A DNA stretch of 64,000 nucleotides, taken from positions 94,684-158,683 of the forward strand of contig KB307802.1 of the NCBI GenBank assembly GCA_000328365.1, read 5' to 3'. A model generated the notes under the pieces. It made no database searches. It was not told where the DNA came from and saw only the letters and a list, made by a program, of their open reading frames with translations. The DNA comes from Capitella teleta. Lineage: Eukaryota; Annelida; Polychaeta; Capitellidae. The position numbers and the translations under genes are program-made. Each line of letters begins with the position of its first letter. Positions within the stretch are counted from its first letter, which is position 1. Positions 22,966-34,300 of the stretch are shown here, one piece after another.

Positions 22966-24663
22966 ATGTAATAAGTTGCCTGTTGGTGGTAAAAGGTTGG
23001 AACTAAATGAGAGTGATGTTACGTGTTTAAATGCGTATAAAATATTTACGATCAATTTATTCCATTCGTGAAGGAATAATGTGTTTCATCATTCATAATA
23101 AGTCATTCACAACGTGTGTAATTTGGCGCACAACCACTGGGTAAAGCGAATGCAAATTAGGTATTCAGCGTCAATTTGCAAGACTCTTCTGACATTGATG
23201 TACGCTCTCTCAAAGCACTATTGCGACGCATGACAATGGTGCCAGAGAGCAGAGCCAAGAGCCAAGGCATGTTGACGCTTCTCCACTACAACGCCTCGTC
23301 TGGGAAGTTTGAGGACGAATCTTTGCCTGAGAGTTGTTTCATTGAAGTTATTGTTACGAAGTTTACCCAGCATGCAGTGAATGGCAATGGTAACATATAC
23401 CCACTTTTACAAATGTATGGATGTGAGGAAAATCTGTTATTGTCCTATCGATTGTTTTGCCAGAGTGTATCGTGGGTAACTTGTTTCTTTCCGTATAGGT
23501 TGAGACATAGATTCGCAGATTAGCTTGTATATAAACACAGATTCTTTGATATGGTCTGTGTTCAATGGAATTAGGAATACAAGTATATTGAATGACATAA
23601 AAAAAAAGAAACCTGAAGAGCTGCATGCATAGGTTTGACGTTTCTTACACGACGATAAGTGAATGAAAGTTCCTTGTGAATGGACTTTCAGCACCAAGAG
23701 AAAGAAAAAAAATCAAACGTCTCGAAATCCACAAAACTTTTCGATTCCACAAGAGGTGAGATCTCGGAGTGCGTGTCTCAGATATAAATCCCGGGAGGGG
23801 AATGCCTGTACGTAATGAGAGACAACCCCATTCGTCTGAGCTGCCACCACCGCTCCCTCAGATGTCATTCGGAACTCTGCAGCTCTTTAAAACGCGATCA
23901 ATGTCCTGGATAACTTCTCCATCTCACTTTTTTTAACCCACAACGGGCAGCTATGGTGACATGATGCTGAAGTAATTGGAAAATAAAATTGACATGCATT
24001 TGATTGGAATTGATTGCATAGGAAACACGTGTACGTTCATTTGTAAATCTTTCGGTTGTTTAGGAATCAGGGAATCTGCCAATGACAATAAGTATTTGCG
24101 ATGACATCATGTGTGATCGGTGTAATTAATTCACTTGTAAAAATTAGAACTAATCGGAACCCTCAATCGGTAGTCTGTTTGATTGCCAAGTGTGCTATTC
24201 CTCGCATTCATACATATGTGTATAGTGGGTATATATTACCATTGCCATTCACTGCATGCTGGGTAAACATCGTAACAATAACTTCAATGAAACAACTCTC
24301 AGGCAAAGATTCGTCCTCAAACTTCCCAGACGAGGCGTTGTAGTGGAGAAGCGTCAATATGCCTTGGCTCTTGGCTCTGCTTTCTGGCACCATTGTCATG
24401 CATCGCAATGGTGCTTTGAGAGAGCGTACATCAATGTCAGAAGAGTCTTGCAAATTGACGCTGAATACCTAATTTGCATTCGCTTTAACCAATGGTTGTG
24501 CGCCAAATTACACACGTTGTCAATGACTTATTATGAATGATGAAACACATTATTCCTTCACTAATGGAATAAATTGATTGTAAATATTTTATACTCATTT
24601 AAATAGGTAGCATCACTATCATTTGGTTCCAACCTTTTACCACCAACAGGCAGCATATTACAT
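22966..24663. mobile_element. Long inverted repeat (arms ~455 bp, spacer ~790 bp)
   Basis: The left arm 22966-23419 and right arm 24208-24663 are near-identical in opposite orientation, by eye over 90 percent. The outer ends read ATGTAATAAGTTGCCTG on the left and, on the minus strand of the right, ATGTAATATGCTGCCTG. Both arms keep the same frame of about 80 residues (MQDSSDIDVRSLKA... to NGNGNIYP). The spacer 23420-24207 shows no coding. This could be a foldback-type DNA element, a non-autonomous transposon with unusually long TIRs, or a local inverted duplication. I cannot identify a clean target-site duplication. Confidence 0.75.
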
Positions 24664-25303
24664 AACGCCTCATATTTTGAATCCCGCTATCCCGACATCT
24701 GTGTGAGTACGCTAAGCAGTCACTCAGCATAATTAAACGAAGTTCAATTGCGAGCTCATTGATATCCATGAGCTGAGAGTGACGTCACTGATTGCAGGAA
24801 AAGTACTTATACTATTCTCTCAAAGCGGCAGCATTAACAAACTTGAGCGATTTGCAATTCAGTTTACATATCGCTCTATATGAATACGTATATCAAAAAT
24901 GAGAGTGGGAATGAATTCGGATATAGTGGGCCGAGCTTCTGGAAATCTAAGCATACAGATTTGAATCTGGTGTTAGCGATAACGAAGGAGAGGGAACTCA
25001 AAGAAACTACAGCGTTGTCGATCAGAGCTGCCGCAGAGAATAGAGTCAGGGCAAGGCATGCAGCATCGGCAGCAACGATATACAATTGTAGTCATATATA
25101 CTAGTGGAATACGTAGATGGTATCGGGAGACTCAAACGCAATGAATGGTTTGGTATCTGTACTCGAGTGACTTAATTAACAAATGTTATAAAGACTATAG
25201 TATATACCATAATTATAAATACATGTACACGTAGTAACACTGGTCTACCCATAACGCCCTATAATTACGTGGTATGCGTCACTATAGTAATTGATATGAT
25301 CTA

Positions 25304-25385
25304 TAGTCACAGTAGTGTTTGTTTGTGATAGTAATCATGATATTATTATTATGTTTACTATCACAAACAAACATTACTGTGACTA
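25304..25385. repeat. 31-bp hairpin with 20-nt loop
   Basis: Arms 25304-25334 and 25355-25385 pair with a single mismatch around an AT-rich loop. The total of 82 nt is within the size range of animal miRNA precursors. However, part of the left arm with its flank (25286-25325) also occurs as an exact 40-nt reverse copy at 22548-22587, so a small MITE is at least as likely. Confidence 0.8.
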
Positions 25386-26795
25386 CACTTTTTGTGAGCA
25401 ATATGGGATCGGCTAACAGGTCCGAATGCTCACAATTAAGTCCGAATTTAAAAGTCCGATTTCACAAGGATTCTGTTTAGGGTTAGGGACTTAGATTATG
25501 GATAATGTTAGGGATTTATATCATTTTATATTGTTTGTGTATCAGGCAAGGGACAACAACAAGGAAAAAAAATCTGAAAAAGTTTGACCATGGGCGGGAA
25601 AATTTTCATCCTTGATATAATTCTTTCGAAGCCATGTCAAGCAATCTGAAGACTGATTTCTTTAGGTTTGAACACATAGAAAGTTAAGAAGTTTCAGGAG
25701 CACACAAATTAAATTTTTGATAAAGCATACAAGAAACATGCCAATTTTCTCCTCTTCTATCAAGCTGAGAGATTGTCGAGCCAACTCCACCTCCATTTGT
25801 TTTTCCACGGACAATTCTAGAAAATACTCCATTAAAAATTCGATTTTTTTCTCCTTTTTACTTAAATTTAGCTGAACTAAATGAAGATCATAATTTGATT
25901 GATTTGTATTCCAATATTCCATGATGCGTGCATATACGATCGCAAAATTATACTAGCGCATTTGCAAGATTTCCTCAAATTGAAAAATGGCAAAATGTTG
26001 GCTTAATTGGGTCAAGCAGACTGAATATGAGGTTCTCACATAATTTTGTCTCGTTCAATATCTTATATAATTATGTGTGCTTCATAAGTGTCTCTATATA
26101 TTTCTTGCTTTAGTACACATGTATGGTTTCAAAAAGGATTGATATTGATGGTACCCAGTGATAATTCAAATTTTATTTATTTTTTACATACTAATGGTTT
26201 CATGGTGGGGCGTCACAATTTACAAATCAGAGGAATTGCATACATTTAATGTCCATTATTATATTTCAGAAGCTCCAATGTCAGTTTCTCGTGTGACCTT
26301 GAGCAGATACCTTTTATATATTTGAATATAAAATTGTCCACCAGTCTGTGTATGACCTTGGATTCAGCAAGACGTCTTTTGCATTGCCTGTTTTCTTCAT
26401 ATTGCGAGTAAGCTGAAACAATAAATCTTCTTTTCGGAGCCTCAACAACAGATGTGGCCTTCAAACCATGGGAGGCAAATGTAATTGCATAGAATGGTAG
26501 GGGAAAATACCGAATCTGACGTACACATATAAGTCTATACAACCAACATACGAGTTGCAAAGTGACAGATAAATGAATTCCTCTTGGAATGTGAGTACAA
26601 GTAGTTCCATTGTCCCACAAACTATGTATACCGGGGCATGTACTATATGTAACTTTAATTTGACCTTTATTTCTTTTGTTTTGCTATGATCAAGCACTGT
26701 TCACATTTTCTCAGATCGAGGAGGCATCAGAATGCATGCATGTACATGTATATAAATTGTAAACAGAGCGACATATATGTATATAAATTATAAAT

Positions 26796-26984
26796 CCTAA
26801 TGGCTAAATTCTCGTTTGAGAAGGGTATGTGTGGGTTAAAAAAAAAAAAAAGAATTGTGTATCGGCGTCAAAGCATAACGATGAAATGACAAAGCTGGTT
26901 TTCTCCAAGTTTTGACGCCGATACTCAATGCTTTCAGGTAACCCACATATAGCCCTTTTCAAACGAGATTTCAGCCATAATAGG
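26796..26984. mobile_element. Foldback MITE, ~190 bp
   Basis: The arms 26796-26872 and 26911-26984 are imperfect inverted repeats. The outer part shares CTCGTTTGA, AAGGG and GTGGGTTA. The inner part shares TATCGGCGTCAAA. The left arm is interrupted by an A14 tract. There is no coding capacity, and a short palindromic MITE is the simplest description. Confidence 0.7.
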
Positions 26985-27421
26985 TTATTCCATATTCAAG
27001 TCATGACATCACACACTCCCCTCTTGTCTGTTCTCATTTCCGCCTCCTTTGGTTGTAGTGTACCTCATTACCTCAATCGCCATTCTGGGACACGTGCGTG
27101 TTCTTCCAAGGCCATTCAGGACTCATGCCTTTGGTCCCGACCGCAATGTTCAATTAAAGAGCATTATTTGAGTCCATTTTGGAGAAGCTATGTTTGTGAA
27201 TTTAGTCAATTTATCAGATGCTGCACTAGTTCAAATGACAAAATGATTATTTCCAAATAGATGCAGAACTCAATTTTATATTTCTAGGGTCAAATATAGT
27301 TAAAGGAATGTGAATATATCCATTCAGGGCATAAACCGAGTCGGAATTATGCACCAAAAAAACTCTATAAATCCTAAATTGCAACATTACAACCACAATT
27401 AATGGCAATAATAAGTAGTAT

Positions 27422-27641
27422 ACCTGTTTCCAAACCTGTTTTCACAAGTGCATTGTCAGAAGAGGCGAGAATTTTATGTTTTCACAGTCATAACGCACAT
27501 TCTAACAAACGCAAGACGAATAACGTATTTCGATGCGTTAAAAAGTGCGTTATGACTACGAAAACATAAAACTCTTGCCTCTTCTTCTGACCATGCACTT
27601 GCGTCTTCTGACCGCAAGTGAAAACAGGATTGAAAACAGGT
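27422..27641. mobile_element. Palindromic MITE, ~220 bp
   Basis: The terminal inverted repeats read ACCTGTTTCCAAACCTGTTT on the left and ACCTGTTTTCAATCCTGTTT on the minus strand of the right end. The pairing continues inward through GTCAGAAGAGGCGAGAATTT, ATGTTTTC and GTCATAACGCAC. The right arm carries an extra duplicated piece (CTTCTGACCG...). No target-site duplication is clear. Confidence 0.75.
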
Positions 27642-27646
27642 GTAAT

Positions 27647-28180
27647 CTGGATCCTGTGATGTTGCATGTTTACTAGTTGGGGTATATGGGTATATAATTA
27701 TCAACTCAGGGCACTGGAAAGATTGCATTGATGCTAATTTCAGATTAATTGAATCATGTAATATACATGAAAACCCATGTCCATGACCGCAACATGGTAG
27801 GAGATGAGGATTATTTTCAAGAGTGCAAACTGGATCCTGTGGTGTTGTATACTAGTTTTATATGATTGAATGGGGCATGTATCAACTCAGGGCACTGAAA
27901 AGATTGTATTGATGCTAATTTCGGATTGATTTAATCATGTAATATACATGAAAACCCATGTCCGTGACCACACCATGGTAGGAGATGGGGATTATTTTGA
28001 AGAGTACAAACTGGATTCTGTGATGTTGTATACTGGTTTTATGTGATTGGAAAGGGTTATATCTACTCAGGGCACCGGTAGGGGTTTGTTGATGATTATT
28101 TTTGATGATTGAATCATGTAACATACATGATCATACATGAAAACCAAATGTCCGTGACCACGCCATGGTGGAGATAGGAG
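27647..28180 (+). repeat. Tandem array, ~182-bp unit, about 3 copies
   Basis: The units start at 27647, 27830 and 28011, each with CTGGATCCTGTG or a close variant. Each contains CAACTCAGGGCAC or similar, AATCATGTAATATACATG, and CCATGGTAGGAGAT-type words in order. The third unit is the most divergent and is followed by TCATAACGCAC, as in the adjacent MITE. The array ends about 120 bp before the INTS2 start codon, so it lies in or next to that promoter. Confidence 0.85.
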
Positions 28181-28302
28181 TCATAACGCACTTTTTACAG
28201 ACGCAAGGTTCGATCTGTTGATGTCAATGGCTGACAACCATTTATTTAACTTCCGGTTTTAACAAGCGGCGAATTTCATCTTAGCATTAAATGCAATGAA
28301 AC

Positions 28303-31300
28303 ATGGCCACTCTGTCTGCTGTTCCTCCAGATACATTTGAATCGATTCAAAATGTAAATATTGACCAACTATCGTCGCTATCTGAGGCCGCGATCCGCTC
28401 GATTCTGCCATGCCTTGTGCGCATGTCACTGTGCCATCCCCTGGACACCAGTGAGAAGTGGACGAAGGAGCGTAAGAAGATCCTGAAATGCCTCAGTGGG
28501 ATCGAGGTGGTTAACAGTCTGGTTGGACTTCTATCAATTGACTTTCATGCCTTGGAACTGGACGCGAAGAAAGAACAGCAAATGAGGCACGTTTAACATT
28601 TGCTTAGAATTCATTTTCTGAGTGGAGCCTATGCTAATGCTTGTAATGCTAATGGAGACATTTCCGGATTTTCTTGTAATTTTTACAATTTTGGAACCTT
28701 CGTTTCAGGAACAAGTTGGATGGAAATATTTCCGAGAGTATTTTGATTTCTCAACTCGAGCAAGGCCCTGTGTTGGAGTTTGAACGAAGTGATGCTGCCA
28801 GAAAACTTCGCTTGTTGCTCTCTGAATTACTGTTCATCTCATCACAAGTAGTTTGTTTCCTTGAGATTAATTCAGATTGCATCACTGTGTTTTTCCAGAT
28901 GAAAGAATCACCCAAGGGGGAGTTTTACCACAAAAACTCTGAACTTTTTGAGGGCGAAGTTTATTTAGATGAGGTCTCTGATGTCCTGTGCATTGCACAA
29001 GCTGGTCAGTAGCAGTAATCCTCAATTTCAATTGCGTTCCTACCTTCTAATTCTTCGTTCTCTTAGAGCTACCTGGGTTGCTGCCCGTCACAGAAGTTGC
29101 GGAAATCCTGCTTCATGTAGAAAACGGGCCCTGGCTTCTCTCCCGATTAATCGCCAATGTCCCGGATACCTTTCACGAAGGTAGCAAGTGTTTACCGTAT
29201 AATTCTATTCATTGCAGTTTATTTCAGTATGTGTGTCGTTGGTGACTCGTAGCGAACTCATTGAAGAAGGGGACGTAGGAGTGCAAAGGAGAACCGACAC
29301 ATTGAAGGTGTTGTGTGACATGTGTCCGGCGCAAGCACTGATCGTCAGGCAACTGTGTGTGAGTCTCCCGAGGACGCCCTTTGACCTTGGATTCAATCAA
29401 TCTTAACACGCAGGTTGATAATTGCAAGCTACCTGGTCTTGCGATCTCCCTAACCCTCCAGCACTCACGAATGAGAGGCGTTAAGCAAAGAGGCCAGGGT
29501 GAGCCTCTCAATGAAGTCGTAGCCTTTGTCAGTGGACTGCTGTTTGGCAATGATGAAGAAGTAAGAAAATGGTTTGCGCAATACGTCAAGATGAGTCAAA
29601 AGGTCAGCATCCGGTTTTTTCGCTCTTGTGTTGCTTAAATTTTCTCGTATTGTTTAGAAACCTGACTCAGAAACTATGCTACACCCATTACGACAAGAAA
29701 TTCTAGGTCAGCTGATGAAGCTACTCCCATCGGGACCTGCGCCTTGCACTCTGTCTGACGAGAAGGTTGTTCACTCCTGCGTGTTTATTCGCTTGTATTG
29801 CGCTCTCAAAGGGCTCGCAAATCTAAGGTAACAGCGTTGGAATCAGCATGGATTCGGTTTTCATCGTTTCTCTTTCAGGCTAAAGGACGATGAGATTGAG
29901 GCTCTGGTCAGCCTCGTCACCTGTCGCCCATCCCCCTCTGCATCAGGAATCCGCTTCATCTGCCTCTCTCTCTGCACGCTGCTTGCTTTCCCCTACCTCA
30001 TCAGGTTTGCCTGTGGGTCACATGATTTCAGTATCAATCTCTTGTTTGCAGTTCATTAGAGAATGAACGTCAAGCTGCGGATTGGATCAAATGGCTTGTA
30101 CAAGATGGCATCCGCTTTGAAAGGTGAGCTCCTTGTTGCGATTATGAATCAAGTGTTGAATTTTTTTAGCAGGATGAGCGGAGGTAAAGCCTCATTTGGA
30201 GAGATGCTGCTCCTCTTTGCGATCTATTTCCACACGAATCAAAACGCTCTGATTGCTCGTTTGGTCGGCTCCACACTTGGCATCCAGGTTTGTTTTTCAT
30301 TTGAAGCAGAATCCTCTTTATAATTCTCTTCTCAGGGTGTGCTGGTGAAAGCTAATTCTCTGACCAAAATGCGCAGCATATTCACTCAAGAAATCTTCAC
30401 CGAGCAGGTATGCTCCCTCCTTCATCCGTGAGGTTGGCTGTTTCACTTTTTCCCTTTCCAGGTTGTTGCCACGCATGCCGTTCGCGTTCCTGTTACAATT
30501 GACTTGAGCACCAGTGTTCAAGGTTGTCTGCCTGCAAATTGCGTTCACCAGCTCATAGAGAGCCGAGCCTTCTCTAAACACAAAGTTCCTGTGAAGGTCC
30601 TTATCCATACCCACACCTGTATTTTTTGTGTTATTAATCTTTTGTTTAGAATTGGATTTACAAACAGCTCTGCGAATGCACCACACCCTTGCATCCGATA
30701 GTTCAGCCTCTGATTAAAACGTTTGTTGACTCAGTTGTGGTCGCCAACAGCAGGACCGACCTCTGCAATGAGCCCATCACTGAGAGTGAGGTGGAGAGGG
30801 TTTTTGTATCATGTGACCTCACACCTCAGCTCCTAATTCTGTACTACGTGTTGCTCTATCAAGATGTTCGCACGACCCACATGAAGCAAATCAGTGAGCA
30901 AAAGTTGCTTTGAAAACTGGTTTTCATTTTGGTTTTAATTCAGTTCAGTGGGAGAGGAATGTGCCGTGCTATTCACAACAGCTCCTGTCAACGCTGCCAA
31001 TGAAATCCCTTCTGCAACACGCACAGGAAAACCAACATCTTTATGCTGATCTCTTTCCTTCAATGTTAAAGTCAGTTGGATTGTTAAATATATCAAACCA
31101 TTACATAATATCTCTTAGGCTACTGGTCAGCCATTATCCTCATTTGTGTCTGGTTGAGGACTGGCTGGACGAATCCATCGTCGAGACCATGCCTCCATCG
31201 GCCCTCGTCTCCCTCCCCGATTACCCATGCACCCCCGAGAACCTGTCCGAGGCATTTGAGCAGCATCCCGAGGAGTCATCGCGCCTCCTCGTCCTCCTGC

Positions 31301-34300
31301 TTCAGCTCTCAGTTTTATCGCCGCATGACCTCTTGCCTTACGTCAATATTTTCACATCAAATTTACACAAACTTCTAGAACCAAACACAGCAAGGAGAAT
31401 TCAAGACACGGCGAAGACCGTTTGGTTGAAATGCCACACGATATGCCCCGCCACGTAACTATTCCTCGTCTCTTTGATTAAGTTCGTTAATAATTTCATT
31501 TGCAGAGTGCGCGTGAAAACTGTAAATTCATTGAGCAGACGTCCTCTGCTGAGCGCGTTCTCCGAAGATGACATCACCCTGGATCCTCTTATTGTGCTGC
31601 GTTGCGATCCTCGTCTCTTCAGGTTCATTTCATCCTTCAATAGTGATATTCCGAAGTCACAATCCTCCTTACAGATGCCCTCCGTTGATGGAAGTCAATC
31701 TCAGAATTCTCGAAGGATTCCTCCAAGCATCTAGATCCTACTTGGCAGCGCAGATGAAGGTTAGCGAGTGCTTGGTGTCTCCTGAAATAACCCCTCAATA
31801 CACAGATGCAGAGCAGCAGCGAGAAAACCGAAGCCCGAGCGGCTGGCAATCAGGCAAACAAAGCGGCCAGTTCTGCGCAAGAGGAGCTGAAGACAGCTCT
31901 GATCGCTGCACAGGAAAGCGCTGCTGTGCAGATTCTACTGGAGGCGTGCTTACCAAAGCCGCAAGAAAATGTTGGTTTAGCTATGGTGTGTGAATGTAAT
32001 TAATGCATGCATTGCAGGAGTTCTTACTGAGTAATCTGCGTGAAGTTCGGTGTCTTGTGTGCATTCGACTTCACCAAATGTTCATTGCTGATCCGACTTT
32101 AGCAAAACTGGTTCATTTCCAGGTAATTCTGGTTTTTGGCTCAATTTCTTCATTTCGTGCTCTTGGACGTCAGGGTTACGCCAGTGAGCTGCTTCCTGTT
32201 CTGGTGGCCGGAATTCCCTCAATGCACATCTGCATGGATTTTATTTCAGAACTGCTCAGTCAGCCTCACACGCAGAAAAGGGTCAGTGCTGATTTTAAAT
32301 GCAAATTATTTTATTCTTGTCTTACCATCTGTGCGCAAAGTCTCTCGAGTGCACAGTATATCACTATGCCTCTGCCTCTCAAACTATATTATGGAAATTA
32401 CAGGCAAGCTGTTTTCCACTCTCTTATAATACGCAACCTCGATCAGAGGCTCAGAGCATAAAACAAGTTTGAAATTTTGTCTCAAAAATAGTCAAAATCA
32501 AACACCTGTCTGACTGACTAAGCCTCCCTCCAAATTCAGCACATTTAATTAAACATTAATCTAAAATCCAATGTTCATATTTTTCTTCTGTGAAGCTATT
32601 CATTCTCACATTTATTCAAAAATAATAAATATCCTAGATTTTTTTTATGATTAAATTTGGTAGAATCTAATTTTTAATGCATGCATGGACAGAGAGTTTT
32701 ACGCAGCATTCAGAACAACAAAATTTAAAACCCTAAAATTTGATATTTCAAAAACTTTGAATAAAATTAATTCATCCAAAAAGAATAAATCAGATGGAAA
32801 TAATCTCAGCAATAGTAAACACCACTATTATCAGTGACTGTGAAGGCTGGAAGCACTCAAGGTGTCTATAAGCACAGTGTACTACACAAAGGTTCATTTG
32901 CCCGGTAATTGACTGGATAACGTGATCTCTACTCGGTTTGTTCTGAATGATTCACGTTCAGCGTATCGCGTCTTTGGTGGCACCCAGTTTTCCAGATCAA
33001 AATTCTTCACGCTGTGTCTGGCCACACCCACTTCCCCCGCGTCCAGACTCGTGATGTTAGCGCACACCAAGTCTCGACTCACATCCCGCGGGCCTTCTCT
33101 ATTGTTACTCTGAAGAGTCGTTGGTTCATGTGCCACTGATTTCCTTGCTTCATTTTTACTGTATTGCATCCGGCATTTTTCTGTCTCCTTACTCGGAACT
33201 AATCGTTTGAGCTTCTCTCGCAGGTCGTCGTTTTTAGCCTTGGATTTCTCTGCTTCTGCGTCAGTTGTCTTTTGAGCAATTGTCCCTCTTCCTGCTCTCA
33301 GCGTCCCTTGCATGGCCTTGCGTCTTTCCAGAAGCACCGCTTTATCTGAGGTTTCCCCTTCTTTGCAACAGTTGTCCTCTTTCAAAGCAAGGTTCTTGAG
33401 CATCTGGTTGTGTAAAGAGGCTGCTTTGCCCGTGCACTGAGGAATGTGGTCTGGAGTGTTTGATCGACTGACTGATGACTCCTCTGATGTGAGCTCTGTG
33501 TCGCTGCGTACGTAATCCGCGTCGTCCAAATCAGGCAGCAGCGTCAGCATTCTCTGCAGCCGCAAGTCCACGTCCTTCATCTGCTCCTGGCGACTCTCTT
33601 GCAACTCGCTCATCTGTGCCTTGCGTTGCTCAGCGTTCACTTGGATCTGATCCAGCTGCTTGCGATGGTGTTTGGTTTTCCTCTTGAGAACCTGCGCTTG
33701 CTTCCTCAGCTCCTCTACGTGAGCCTCTTTCTCTCCTAGTTCACGGTCAAGGCGCCTGATTTCCTGCGTAGCGTGCAACAGAGACAGCACTTCTCCCTCC
33801 AGCGCCTTCTTTTGCTTCACTGTGCTCTTGAACACTTCACGGATGCCGCTCACGTCCCCCATCATGCCTTGCGTGAAGCGCAACACTTTCTCCAGCTCCT
33901 TCCTCAGGACCGGTCCTTCGATGTTCGCCTTTGTGCCAAAGTCATCTACCAAACCAACCAGCATGTTGGTCATAGCGGTCATTTTGCTCTGCAGGTTGCG
34001 GGCGTATGCACTTGCGGCTGGCCGTCTTGCGCTGCCTCCCCCATCCCCTCCCTCCTCATCCTCGTCCTTGTTCTGCAGACCTGCGTACTTTTCAAGAAAT
34101 GTCAGCAGAGCCTTCATGTTGCTGAAGAAGAGACACATCCTCTCAAAGCCTTCAATATCCGTGAGAGATTCACGCAGGTTATCCAGGTGTTTTTTCTCCT
34201 CTCGAAGGAACGTTCTCGACACAAAATCTCGTTCAATCTCTTGTCGAATGTCTTCTGAGATCTCTGTGCAGCTGCTGAGGAAGTTACGCAGCTGCACCAC

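Larger units (their letters stand above)
7216..28302. other. 21-kb gene-poor, repeat-rich interval
   Basis: I find no coding gene I would defend in this interval. Reading frames are short, overlap on both strands and lack conserved motifs or consistent splice junctions. What it does contain is listed as separate entries: tRNA-derived SINE pieces, a dispersed 250-bp repeat, hairpins, a long inverted repeat, two foldback MITEs and a tandem array. It is also rich in T homopolymers (near 14110, 16600, 18290, 18800, 22500). Stretches where I see nothing at all are roughly 7.6-11.2, 11.3-16.2, 20.3-21.4 and 25.4-26.8 kb. Minus-strand frames at 25662-25922 (86 aa) and 26246-26620 (124 aa) are the most protein-like leftovers but have no recognisable family. 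Confidence 0.6.

Noticed and set aside
25477-25492. Interstitial telomere repeat (TTAGGG)
   Set aside because: Only two adjacent units, expected by chance at this scale.
26246-26620. 124-aa minus-strand frame
   Set aside because: Looks somewhat protein-like but has no recognisable domain, partner exon or repeat copy; kept only as a note.
27647-28180. CRISPR-like array
   Set aside because: Units are tandem 182-bp copies without spacers, in an animal genome.
30318-30686. Minus-strand frame across INTS2 exons
   Set aside because: Shadow of the INTS2 coding exons.
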